Source of the DNA: Actinomycetota bacterium
GTDB lineage: Bacteria; Actinomycetota; Actinomycetes; Nanopelagicales; Nanopelagicaceae
Direction: 5' to 3'
DNA length: 64,000 nucleotides
Assembly (NCBI GenBank): GCA_009698445.1
Contig: WLQG01000001.1
Span: 30,586 to 94,585, forward strand
Shown: positions 8,105-17,190 of the stretch, piece by piece
Numbering within the stretch: the stretch's first letter is position 1
Layout: the number at the start of each line of letters is the position of its first letter
The notes under the pieces: generated by a model
Databases searched by the model: none
Told to the model about the DNA's origin: nothing
Seen by the model: only the letters and a program-made list of their open reading frames with translations
Program-made: the position numbers and the translations under genes

Positions 8105-8624
8105 AGCTGAACTGGGTAGATTTTATGAGGATTTTGTTGTTGGTGATTCGTATGAACATCCTTTTGGTCGTACCATCAGTGAGACTGATTGCACATGGTT
8201 TACACAATTAACATGTAATACAAACCAAAACCATTTTAATGCGCATCTGGCTCTTTCTAATCCGGTCTCAAATGGAAAAATAATTGTCAACTCTGGTCTT
8301 ACTGTTGCCATTATCCTGGGCATTTCAGTTATTGATATGAGTCAAAATGCAGTGGCTAATTTGGGCTGGACTGACATTAAACTTACACACCCGGTCTATG
8401 TTGGGGACACTTTGTATGCCGAAAGTATCTGCACAGAAGTTCGCGAATCTTCTTCAAAACCAAATATGGGAATTATTTCTATGTTCACTAGAGGGTTAAA
8501 CCAGGATGGCATCGAAATAGTGACTTGGTTTAGAAGTGTCATGATTCCAAAGCGAAGTTCTGGAATTGGCCAGAATTATTTTCCTACGCCAAAATCTGGA
8601 GCAATTGAAGGGCGAATGTCTTAA
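8091..8624 (+). CDS. MaoC-like dehydratase 2
   Basis: AELGRFYEDFVVGDSYEHPFGRTISETDCTWFTQLTCNTNQNHFNAHLALSNP...AVANLGWTDIKLTHPVYVGDTLYAESICTEVRESSSKPNMGIISMFTRGLNQDGIEIVTWFRSVMIPKR; resembles the itaconyl-CoA/mesaconyl-CoA hydratase type. Confidence 0.9.
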   Translation: MAKHKAELGRFYEDFVVGDSYEHPFGRTISETDCTWFTQLTCNTNQNHFNAHLALSNPVSNGKIIVNSGLTVAIILGISVIDMSQNAVANLGWTDIKLTHPVYVGDTLYAESICTEVRESSSKPNMGIISMFTRGLNQDGIEIVTWFRSVMIPKRSSGIGQNYFPTPKSGAIEGRMS

Positions 8625-8626
8625 GC

Positions 8627-9859
8627 ATGACTCTTGCATCACCAATACTTTCTGGTTTGAGAATTATTGAAGGATCGGCCTTTGTAGCTGCCCCTCTCGG
8701 TGGGCTTACTTTGGCTCAACTTGGAGCAGAAGTAATTCGCTTTGACCCCCTAAGTGGAGGGCTGGATTTCAAACGTTGGCCAATTACCAAATCTCATGCA
8801 TCACTTTTTTGGGCTGGATTAAACCGTGGGAAGAAATCTATTCAAGTGGACCTCAAGAGCCAGAGAGGTAGAAAGTTAATATCTGACCTAATAACTTCGC
8901 CTGGCGAAGGATCTGGAATATTTCTCACGAATCTTGCCTCTAAAGATCAATTGAGTTATGAAGAACTTCGTAAGAAAAGATCTGACGTTATTGTAATTTC
9001 TTTAACTGGTAATTTTGATGGTTCAAGCGAAGTTGATTACACGGTGCATCCAGCATTTGGATACCCAATGATTACAGGGCCAAAAAATTCGGATTCGCCA
9101 ACAAATAGTGTTCTGCCAACCTGGGATTTGATCCTTGGAAACCTTGTCGCAATTGCAATTTTAGCGGCAGAGCGAAAACGACGTCAGACAGGTGAAGGTG
9201 AATTTGTTTCGATTGCACTCTCAGATGTCGCATTGTCAGTTGTTGGTGCTCTAGGTCGACTATCACAAGCATATATTGGTGAAGAGATGATTGCCCAAGA
9301 TGGAAATTACCTTTATGGGTCTTTTGGTAAGAATTTTCTTACAGCAGATAAACAACAAATTATGCTAGTTGGTTTAACTTCTAGACAGTGGAATTCACTT
9401 ACGACCGCACTTAATATAGAAAGTTCATTAAAGGAACTTGAAAAGGATTTAGCTGCCGATTTCCAAGATGAAGGGCAGCGATATGCGCATAGAGAATCGA
9501 TAGCGCTCATCATAGAAAGAGTTGTTGCATCAAAAGAATTACAAGAATTAATTCCTATTTTTGTAGCCAATAAAGTGAGCTGGTCTAAATATCAAAGCTT
9601 TGAGGATTTGCTCAATAATGATGCAAGGGCTTCTGATCAAAATCCTATTTTCTCTCTCCAGAACCAGCCAGGGGTAGGAACAACGCCAAATATTGCATCG
9701 CCAATAAGATTCCAATTTAGCCGCAATCTAGAGCCAGAGATTGCGCCTTACTTTGGACAGCACACCGAGGAAGTCCTAAAGGAGATTCTAAATCTGAGCC
9801 CTGAAGAGCTTGATGACTTGGTTAAGGAAAAAATCATAAAGAGAGATAACAGGGGGTAA
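8627..9859 (+). CDS. CaiB/BaiF (class III) CoA-transferase 2
   Basis: GLRIIEGSAFVAAPLGGLTLAQLGAEVIRFDPLSGGLDFKRWP...LFWAGLNRGKKSIQVDLKSQRGRKLISDL. Confidence 0.93.
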   Translation: MTLASPILSGLRIIEGSAFVAAPLGGLTLAQLGAEVIRFDPLSGGLDFKRWPITKSHASLFWAGLNRGKKSIQVDLKSQRGRKLISDLITSPGEGSGIFLTNLASKDQLSYEELRKKRSDVIVISLTGNFDGSSEVDYTVHPAFGYPMITGPKNSDSPTNSVLPTWDLILGNLVAIAILAAERKRRQTGEGEFVSIALSDVALSVVGALGRLSQAYIGEEMIAQDGNYLYGSFGKNFLTADKQQIMLVGLTSRQWNSLTTALNIESSLKELEKDLAADFQDEGQRYAHRESIALIIERVVASKELQELIPIFVANKVSWSKYQSFEDLLNNDARASDQNPIFSLQNQPGVGTTPNIASPIRFQFSRNLEPEIAPYFGQHTEEVLKEILNLSPEELDDLVKEKIIKRDNRG

Positions 9860-9862
9860 TCA

Positions 9863-10099
9863 GTGCAAACTAAAGTGAAGATGCCGAGAGTTGGCGAAAA
9901 TGTTAATTCTGCTTTCGTGGTTGACATTAAAGTCCAACCCGGACAAGAAGTTAATATTGGTGACATATTGATATCGGTCGAGACGGACAAAGCAACCGTT
10001 GATATTGAATCTCCGGTCGCCGGTAGAGTTATAGAAGTCTTAGTAAAAATGGATGAAGAAATCGAACCCGGAGTACCTTATATAAGTATAGAAACTTGA
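9863..10099 (+). CDS. Stand-alone biotinyl/lipoyl-attachment domain protein (78 aa)
   Basis: VKMPRVGENVNSAFVVDIKVQPGQEVNIGDILISVETDKATVDIESPVAGRVIEVLVKMDEEIEPG; lipoyl ETDKA motif; GTG start; tight operon spacing. Confidence 0.9.
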   Translation: MQTKVKMPRVGENVNSAFVVDIKVQPGQEVNIGDILISVETDKATVDIESPVAGRVIEVLVKMDEEIEPGVPYISIET

Positions 10100-10103
10100 T
10101 AAA

Positions 10104-10832
10104 GTGAAAATAACGGTGACTGGTGCGGCCAGTGGAATAGGTAAAGCCACAGTTCTTAAGTTGCTTGATTCAGGCCATGATCTGATTGTTGTCGACCTAC
10201 CGGGCGCAAATTTTGATTTTTTGTCAGATTCAAAAGCTCAAATTATCTATGGCGATGTTTCTAATCAAGATGACAGAAACGCAATCATTGCCGCTTCTAA
10301 AGGCGTAGATGGATTAGTCAATGCTGCTGGGAAAATTGAAACTAAAAATCTCTCTGATTATTCAATTGCTGACATAAGGGAACTCTTTGCCATAAATTTC
10401 GAGTCAGTCTGGGACTTAACTGCCAATATCGGAGCCACAATGCCTAGTGGAAGTGCAATTGTGAATTTAAGTTCTACCGGCGCAAAGGTTGTAACTAATT
10501 CTAATGTTGGTCCTTATGCGGCAACCAAGGCTGCAGTTTTAAGTCTGACTAGAACTTTTGCTTTCGAGTTTGCTAAAAAAGGTGTAAGAGTCAATGCAAT
10601 TTGCCCAGGACTTATTGAAACACCTATGCAAACTAAAGTAAGTGAAGGCCTCGCTAAAGGTCAAAACCTACAAATTGGTGATGTCATCCAAAAGAGAGTT
10701 GAAATGATTCCACTAAATCGCTTTGGAACTGCTTTGGAATGCGCCAACTTAATTGTTTTTCTTCTTTCACCTGATTCCAGCTATATGACTGGGCAAGCAA
10801 TAAACATAAGTGGCGGTTTGGTTACTTTTTAA
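10104..10832 (+). CDS. SDR-family oxidoreductase
   Basis: TGAASGIGKATVLKLL, GLVNAAGKIE, SSTGAK...YAATKAAVLSLTRTFAFEFAKKGVRVNAICPGLIETPM, SYMTGQAINISGG. Confidence 0.95.
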   Translation: MKITVTGAASGIGKATVLKLLDSGHDLIVVDLPGANFDFLSDSKAQIIYGDVSNQDDRNAIIAASKGVDGLVNAAGKIETKNLSDYSIADIRELFAINFESVWDLTANIGATMPSGSAIVNLSSTGAKVVTNSNVGPYAATKAAVLSLTRTFAFEFAKKGVRVNAICPGLIETPMQTKVSEGLAKGQNLQIGDVIQKRVEMIPLNRFGTALECANLIVFLLSPDSSYMTGQAINISGGLVTF

Positions 10833-11679
10833 CTGCATTCTTGCTGAGCTCTTGAGCAACAAATTTCCAATTAACAGGAATTGACTGCTGATTTGCGGTC
10901 GTTAATCCAGCCCAAATTGTGCTCACTGTAAGCATGTCGATGGCGGATCTATTTTCATATTGAGAAAGAACCACACCGGCTAAAAATGAGTCGCCGGCAC
11001 CAGTTGAATCAACTACATCGATTTCCATAGCACGAATTGCGACCTCTTTGTCATCATGAAAAAGCGTAGAGCCATTCGCACCATCTGTAACAATGATTTT
11101 TGAAAACCTTGATTTAAATTTTTCTAATGTTTCAGGTCGATCTACTTCACCATTTGAAAGTACCAATATGTCTCCTGATATATCTTCGGCACTATTAAGA
11201 CTATTAGAACCTATAATCGTTGTGCAGATCCCACTTATTTCCTGGAGCATAGGAAAAAAAGCATCTACCCAAAACGGCCATACAACAATGTCGCCTGGTT
11301 TGACTGGAAGTGAGAGGGAAGAAATTTTCGCAAGTAAATTCTTCTCCATTCCAATCATTGTTCTTTCACCAGATTTTTCTACAAGAATAGTTACATGCGG
11401 AGAAGGCGAATCAAAAGTCTGAATATATTTTGATGATAGACCACTTTCTGAAATTGCTTCTCTTAGATTTGATCCCACAGAATCGTTCCCAACATATCCA
11501 ACTAGATTGACTGGGAGGTCAGCGCTCTTAATTCCAGAAGCCACGTTGAAACCTTGTCCTCCAGCTCGTTCATGATGAGAGTTCGCGTGCAGGAATCTTC
11601 CTGAAGTCGGGATTTGCGGTACATATAGGACTGTGTCCCAGGCTATTGGACCTATCACCCAAATGGAGGCTGAATTCAT
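10822..11679 (-). CDS. PfkB-family carbohydrate kinase
   Basis: ERAGGQGFNVASGIKSADLPVNLVGYVGNDSVGSNLREAI...DVVDSTGAGDSFLAGVVLSQ. Confidence 0.93.
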   Translation of the reverse strand: MNSASIWVIGPIAWDTVLYVPQIPTSGRFLHANSHHERAGGQGFNVASGIKSADLPVNLVGYVGNDSVGSNLREAISESGLSSKYIQTFDSPSPHVTILVEKSGERTMIGMEKNLLAKISSLSLPVKPGDIVVWPFWVDAFFPMLQEISGICTTIIGSNSLNSAEDISGDILVLSNGEVDRPETLEKFKSRFSKIIVTDGANGSTLFHDDKEVAIRAMEIDVVDSTGAGDSFLAGVVLSQYENRSAIDMLTVSTIWAGLTTANQQSIPVNWKFVAQELSKNAVKK

Positions 11680-11738
11680 AAATAGGACTCTATTCCAGTT
11701 TTGTTCTTGCTGTAGGTAATAACTGGTAATTTTGTACT

Positions 11739-13037
11739 ATGTCCCAAAGTCAAGTACCTAATAATTTACTGGGAAGTCCACTCGGAAAAAATGCGTTCAT
11801 CGGAGATTTTGATAGCGAGTTATCAAGTACCGAAATTACTGAATTCATTGTCAGGGCATTAAAGTCAATCGATTTCACTGGCAAGAATGTAACTCTTGTT
11901 GTACCCGACGCCACGCGCTCTTGTCCCTTACCAACAATTTTACCTATCTTTTACGAGGCAATCTCTCCTGGTGCAAATTCTCTGACTGCACTCATTGCAT
12001 TAGGCACACATGCTCCTATGACCCCAGAAGCAATCGATAAATTCTTAGCGGGGGAAAATCAAACAACTAATCAAAAATATCCAACGATGAAAATTTATAA
12101 TCATGAGTGGTGGGAACCTTCAACTTTTACACACTTGGGTTCAATAACTGCAGAAGAAATTACAAAAATCTCTTTGGGCCAGATTACCTCTGAAGTGCCA
12201 GTTTCCATAAATAGACATGTCACCGAATCCGATTTAGTCATAATCATCGGTCCTGTTTTTCCACACGAAGTTGTTGGCTTTAGCGGCGGAGCAAAATACC
12301 TATTTCCAGGTGTATCAGGTGAAGAAATGATCGATTACTCTCATTGGCTTGGGGCAATAATTTCAAGTGCAGAAATTATTGGTACTTTAGGAATTACTCC
12401 AGTTCGCGAAATGATTAATCTCGCTGCAAGCAAAATTGAAGTTCCGCTTCTTGCACTGTGTCTTGTTGTAGAAACTGGTACCAGTACTATTTCATCTCTT
12501 TCCTTTGGTGCCCCCCATACTGCCTGGGAGTACGCTTCTGCTGTTTCGGCAAGAAAGCATATTAAGTTCTTGGACAAACCAGTTAAGCGAGTAGTCTCAA
12601 TAATGCCATCGCGGTATCAAGATATTTGGACTGCTGCAAAAGGTATGTATAAAGTTGAACCAATCATTGAAGACGGTGGTGAAGTTATTCTTTTTGCCCC
12701 TCACATAACTGAGTTTTCTATTACTCATAAAGAGCTTGAGGATATTGGGTACCACTGCCGAGAATATTTCTCATCACAAATGGACAAATTTGCAGATGTA
12801 TCAAAAACTCTTATGGCTCACTCATCACATTTGAGAGGAGCTGGAAGTTTTTCTGCCTCTCAAGGGGAGCAATGCAGAATCACAGTGACACTTTCAACAG
12901 GAATCTCAAAAGAGAGAACTGAAGCAATGAACCTGAAATATCTAGATCCTTCTTTATTTAACTTGTCGGACTATGAAAATAATTCAGAGGTTTTGGTCAA
13001 CCACAATGCGGGTGAAATTCTTTATAGATTAAACTAG
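11739..13037 (+). CDS. LarA-like nickel-dependent lactate racemase family protein
   Basis: VTLVVPDATRSCPLPTILPIFYEAI...LIALGTHAPMTPEAI...SDLVIIIGPVFPHEVVGFSGGAKYLFPGVSGEEMIDYSH. Confidence 0.85.
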   Translation: MSQSQVPNNLLGSPLGKNAFIGDFDSELSSTEITEFIVRALKSIDFTGKNVTLVVPDATRSCPLPTILPIFYEAISPGANSLTALIALGTHAPMTPEAIDKFLAGENQTTNQKYPTMKIYNHEWWEPSTFTHLGSITAEEITKISLGQITSEVPVSINRHVTESDLVIIIGPVFPHEVVGFSGGAKYLFPGVSGEEMIDYSHWLGAIISSAEIIGTLGITPVREMINLAASKIEVPLLALCLVVETGTSTISSLSFGAPHTAWEYASAVSARKHIKFLDKPVKRVVSIMPSRYQDIWTAAKGMYKVEPIIEDGGEVILFAPHITEFSITHKELEDIGYHCREYFSSQMDKFADVSKTLMAHSSHLRGAGSFSASQGEQCRITVTLSTGISKERTEAMNLKYLDPSLFNLSDYENNSEVLVNHNAGEILYRLN

Positions 13038-13142
13038 GCCAGCTTTTGAGGGTAATTAAGCCTTGTATATTGCACTGTCATTAACTTGTTCAGCACCAGC
13101 AAGAGGCGCTCAGTACTTGCGCTTAAATTGATAAGCTCTTAC

Positions 13143-13227
13143 TGGTGGCGGGTGAAGGATTTGAACCTTCGAAGGCAGAGCCGGGGGATTTACAGTCCCC
13201 TCCCATTGGCCGCTCGGGCAACCCGCC
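13143..13227 (-). tRNA. tRNA-Tyr (anticodon GTA)
   Basis: Reverse strand GGCGGGTTGCCCGAGCGGCCAATGGGAGGGGACTGTAAATCCCCCGGCTCTGCCTTCGAAGGTTCAAATCCTTCACCCGCCACCA: acceptor stem, long variable arm, GTTCAAATCC T-loop, encoded CCA. Confidence 0.95.
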
Positions 13228-13333
13228 AAGGTCGAACAAGTACTGCGGCAATTATGGATAGTGCGAAGGGTAAGGATACCTTAGGACAGTAGGCGTACAA
13301 ACCGCCTTTTCCTTGAACAGAAGGGCCGAAACC

Positions 13334-13825
13334 ATGGCAGCAGATGCAAGTTTTGACGTAACCTCCAAGATTGATCGCATGGAGCTCGATAACGCTATAA
13401 ATCAGGCGATTCGAGAGATTGATACTCGTTTTGATTTCAAAAATACCGGGTCAAAAATTGAACTTGAGGGTGAAAAGATTTTAATTGAAGCCGATACAGA
13501 AGAGCGTGCAAAAGCAGCCCTTGATGTGGTTAAAGACAAGATGATTAAGCGTGGAGTTTCACTCAAGCACTTAGATGCTGGAACCCCACAGCTGAGCGGA
13601 AAAATTTACAAAATTTCTGCACCATTAAAGGAAGGCATCTCAACTGAGAATGCCAAAAAAATTGCAAAGTTAGTACGCGACGAAGGTCCTAAATCAGTAA
13701 AAACACAGATCCAAGGCGATGAACTGCGCGTCACATCAAAGAGCCGTGATGATCTGCAGGACACTATGGCAATGATCAAAGATGGTGGCTGGGATTTCGC
13801 AGTTCAATTTACGAACTTTAGATAA
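13334..13825 (+). CDS. yajQ: YajQ-family nucleotide-binding protein
   Basis: [45 protein letters not shown]...[12 protein letters not shown]. Confidence 0.95.
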   Translation: MAADASFDVTSKIDRMELDNAINQAIREIDTRFDFKNTGSKIELEGEKILIEADTEERAKAALDVVKDKMIKRGVSLKHLDAGTPQLSGKIYKISAPLKEGISTENAKKIAKLVRDEGPKSVKTQIQGDELRVTSKSRDDLQDTMAMIKDGGWDFAVQFTNFR

Positions 13826-14716
13826 TTGAGTAAATATAAGCTCGGCCTAGTTTATGGCTTCAGTGCATATTTCTTTTGGGGCTTTCTGCCTATCTATTGG
13901 AAGCATATTCATAACGCCTCATCTTTTGAAATTCTTGCCAATCGAGGAATCTGGTCACTTGTTATGTGTACCTTACTTCTAATGTTGCGTAAGGAATTAA
14001 AAAGTACTTTCCTCATCATCAAATCGAAGAGAATGTTTTCAATACTCGCGATTTCATCTGGATTACTCACCATAAATTGGGGAGTATTTATCTGGGCAGT
14101 TGGTGCTGACAGAGTTGTCGAAAGCGCATTGGGATATTACATAGCACCCTTACTCAATGTGTTATTTGGTATTTTAATTTTTAGGGAATCTCTGCGATTT
14201 TTGCAATGGGTAGCTGTAGGACTTGGCGCCACTTCCGTACTTATTCTCACAGTTGAATATCACCACTTCCCTTGGATTGCGCTCTTACTGGCACTTTCAT
14301 GGGGAACATACAGTTTGGTTAAAAAACGAATTGATCTTGGAGCCCTTGAATCACTGACCATAGAGACTCTAATTGCGTTCATCCCAAATTTGGCATTCCT
14401 TTTCTACATTCAGGGGCAAGGAACAGCACAGTTTGGTCAAGGTTTAATGGTGACAACGCTGCTTTGTCTTGCTGGAGTAGCAACCGTAATTCCACTGTTG
14501 CTTTTCAATGGGGCAATAGTGCGGTTACCACTATCCACCTTAGGATTACTCCAATACATAACTCCAACTATTTTTTATTTATTAGGCGTCTTTTTGTTTA
14601 ACGAGGACATGTCTAGTGGAAAAGTTATGGGGTTTGCATTTATTTGGGCGGCGCTAATTGCTTTGAGTGCAGATTTAGTTCGATCAAGCAGATCGGTCGA
14701 TAACCGCGTCGCATAG
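13826..14716 (+). CDS. rarD: EamA-family transporter RarD
   Basis: GLVYGFSAYFFWGFLPIYWKHI...LTINWGVFIWAVGADRVVESALGYYIAPLLNVLFGILIFRE; TTG start. Confidence 0.92.
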   Translation: MSKYKLGLVYGFSAYFFWGFLPIYWKHIHNASSFEILANRGIWSLVMCTLLLMLRKELKSTFLIIKSKRMFSILAISSGLLTINWGVFIWAVGADRVVESALGYYIAPLLNVLFGILIFRESLRFLQWVAVGLGATSVLILTVEYHHFPWIALLLALSWGTYSLVKKRIDLGALESLTIETLIAFIPNLAFLFYIQGQGTAQFGQGLMVTTLLCLAGVATVIPLLLFNGAIVRLPLSTLGLLQYITPTIFYLLGVFLFNEDMSSGKVMGFAFIWAALIALSADLVRSSRSVDNRVA

Positions 14717-15673
14717 CGACATCAATGCACCTGTTGCATCGCATACAGGTAATGGACCAAGGGCAGTTCGGGCTTCTCTAGCAACTTGTAATAACTGTTC
14801 GCGAGATTCACCAAGGGCATTGTGATTGCGAAGCTCTACTAGAACCTGTTGAACAGTTGCCTCATCCTCAATTGGTGCCGATAAAAGCTGTTGTAGTTCG
14901 CGGTCAGAAGAATCAGTGGACTTCATAACATTGAGCGTGACTAACGTTGGTACCCCTTCACGCAAATCAGTCCCAGGGGTTTTTCCAGATTGATTTGATT
15001 CACTCGCAATATCAATAACGTCATCGGCGAGCTGAAATGCAACACCAATCTTTTCACCAAATTTTGTAACAGTCTCGGTAATTTCTGCAGGTGCACCAGA
15101 GACCATTCCGCCATATCTGGCAGATGCCGCAATTAGCGATCCCGTTTTATCTGCAACAACTTTTAAGTAATGTTCTAATGGATCTTGGCCTGGATTAGGT
15201 CCTTGAGTTTCCATGATTTGACCAATTACAAGACGTTCAAAAGTGCGAGCCTGTAAACGAACCGCTGCAGGACCAAGATCTGCCAATAGATCAGATGATT
15301 TTGCAAAGAGAAAATCTCCCGTCAAAATTGCAATTGTGTTTCCCCAACGCATGTTTGCACTTTCAACCCCGCGGCGAAGTGGAGCTTCATCCATAACATC
15401 ATCATGATAAAGCGTTGCTAGATGGGTAATTTCACACGCTACTGCTGCGGCGATTATCTCTTTTCGTGTTGGGTCACCATATTGCGAAGTCAGAAGAGTT
15501 AAAAGTGGGCGCAAACGCTTTCCGCCAGCGGCAACTAAGTGGTGGGCGGTCTCGTCAACAAATGGATACTCACTGCGGGTATGGCTTCGAAGAAGTGATT
15601 CAACTTCTGCCATCTGTGCGACCAGAGTTGCTTCCAACTCTGGTGCAACATTTGGAATACCAAAAGAGGACAT
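14684..15673 (-). CDS. Polyprenyl diphosphate synthase
   Basis: AAGGKRLRPLLTLL, ITHLATLYHDDVMDEAPLRRG, FQLADDVIDIASESNQSGKTPGTDLREGVPTLV (first Asp-rich motif DDVMD, second DDVID). Confidence 0.96.
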   Translation of the reverse strand: MSSFGIPNVAPELEATLVAQMAEVESLLRSHTRSEYPFVDETAHHLVAAGGKRLRPLLTLLTSQYGDPTRKEIIAAAVACEITHLATLYHDDVMDEAPLRRGVESANMRWGNTIAILTGDFLFAKSSDLLADLGPAAVRLQARTFERLVIGQIMETQGPNPGQDPLEHYLKVVADKTGSLIAASARYGGMVSGAPAEITETVTKFGEKIGVAFQLADDVIDIASESNQSGKTPGTDLREGVPTLVTLNVMKSTDSSDRELQQLLSAPIEDEATVQQVLVELRNHNALGESREQLLQVAREARTALGPLPVCDATGALMSLCDAVIDRSA

Positions 15674-17190
15674 TAGCGAATGAACGTTGCAAGAGTTGAG
15701 ATGAAGTTCAGAACTGGTGCTGGGTATACACCCAAAGCAATTGTTACGATTATTGAGAAAATAACGGTGATAGAGGTAAGTGATGACGGGATTTCAACGC
15801 CAGTTCCATCTTCAACTGGATCAGTGAAGAACATCAAAACAATGACTCGAATGTAGAAGAAAGCCGCAATCACACTTGAAAGAACACCAGCGATAACCAC
15901 ACTCTTGGCACCGCTTTCATAGGCGGCCGAAAAGATTGAAAATTTTCCTATAAAACCACTTGTTAGTGGAATACCAGCAAATGAAAGAAGGAAGCCAGCA
16001 AATGCTGTCGCAACCCATGGTGAGCGCTTTCCTAAGCCTTTCCAACGATTTAAGTCAGTGACTTCACCGGCAGAGTCACGAACCAAAGTCACGATAGCAA
16101 AGCCACCAACTGTTGCAACGCCATAAGCAAAGAGATAAAAGATTGATGCTTCAAGTCCGGGTTTATTAAGTGCGATCACACCTGTGAGCAAAAAGCCAGC
16201 ATGCGCAATGGATGAATACGCCAACATTCGCTTTACATCGCGTTGGGCAATTGCAACCAAGGAACCAAAGACCATTGTGATGATGGCAATGATTGTGAGC
16301 ATTGGTGTCCATGACCACTGAGCGTTTGCAAATGATGTGTAATAAATACGGAGCATGGCACCGAAAGCGGCAACCTTTGTAGCCGCTGCCATAAACGCAG
16401 TTACTGGTGTTGGCGCACCTTGATAAACATCTGGTGACCACGCATGGAATGGAACTGCACCGACTTTAAATAGTAAGCCAACTGATAAAAATGCGATTCC
16501 GATCAGCAAGAAGACATCGTTGCCACCGCCGCCAACAACTGCGTTGCGGATTCCAGCAAAAGTAATTGATGCTGAGTATCCATACAAGAAAGCTGCGCCA
16601 AACAAGAAGAAAGCCGATGAAAAAGCTCCTAATAAAAAGTATTTCAGGGCTGACTCTTGTGAAGCTAAACGGCGACGGCGTGAAAGCCCTGCCATTAGGT
16701 AAAGCGGAAGTGAAAGCATTTCAAGTGCGACAAATAAAGTTATTAAGTCATTGGAAACAGGGAACAAAAGCATTCCAGCAACAGCAAAGAGTGTAAGAGG
16801 ATAAACCTCAGTTACTTGATTGCCTGTCTGTAGCGCATGGCGTTCTTCTTCTGATCCTGGAAGTGAAGCCGCTAATGCTGTGAACTGTTCGGTATCTGCA
16901 ATAAGAAAAACTGAGATTATTGAAATAATGAGAATTGATGCTTGAAGCAATACAGCAGGGCCATCGATAACAACTGATCCCATTGCTGCGCCGGTAGATT
17001 GTTCGTTACGGATTTTCCAGACCTGAAAAAGGGCTAAAACAAGTGAACCAAGCGTTACGGACAACTGTGTAATTGGACGTAAGGCTTTAGACATAAATGC
17101 TTCAACTAATACACCAATGAGTGCGCCGCCAAGCAAAATAAGCATTGGTGATAAAAGTGTGTAATTAAGAACCGGTGCGCTGAATTCCAT
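15673..17190 (-). CDS. nuoN: NADH-quinone oxidoreductase subunit N
   Basis: Antiporter-like membrane protein, last gene of the nuo operon; FHAWSPDVYQGAPTPVTAFMAAATKVAAF. Confidence 0.95.
   Translation of the reverse strand: MEFSAPVLNYTLLSPMLILLGGALIGVLVEAFMSKALRPITQLSVTLGSLVLALFQVWKIRNEQSTGAAMGSVVIDGPAVLLQASILIISIISVFLIADTEQFTALAASLPGSEEERHALQTGNQVTEVYPLTLFAVAGMLLFPVSNDLITLFVALEMLSLPLYLMAGLSRRRRLASQESALKYFLLGAFSSAFFLFGAAFLYGYSASITFAGIRNAVVGGGGNDVFLLIGIAFLSVGLLFKVGAVPFHAWSPDVYQGAPTPVTAFMAAATKVAAFGAMLRIYYTSFANAQWSWTPMLTIIAIITMVFGSLVAIAQRDVKRMLAYSSIAHAGFLLTGVIALNKPGLEASIFYLFAYGVATVGGFAIVTLVRDSAGEVTDLNRWKGLGKRSPWVATAFAGFLLSFAGIPLTSGFIGKFSIFSAAYESGAKSVVIAGVLSSVIAAFFYIRVIVLMFFTDPVEDGTGVEIPSSLTSITVIFSIIVTIALGVYPAPVLNFISTLATFIR

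Noticed and set aside
11695-11726. CCAGTT...AACTGG inverted repeat between the PfkB and LarA-like genes
   Set aside because: Only 6-bp arms with a 20-nt gap and no relation to the TTAGTCAA operator; easily chance.
13086-13292. Plus-strand ORF WWRVKDLNLRRQSRGIYSPLPLAARATRQ...
   Set aside because: It is the antisense translation of the tRNA-Tyr gene, a well-known spurious ORF type.
16166-16441. Various 60-150 aa ORFs antisense or out of frame to nuo, men, clpC and helicase genes across the window
   Set aside because: They overlap strongly supported genes in alternative frames, with low-complexity composition and no recognisable domains.
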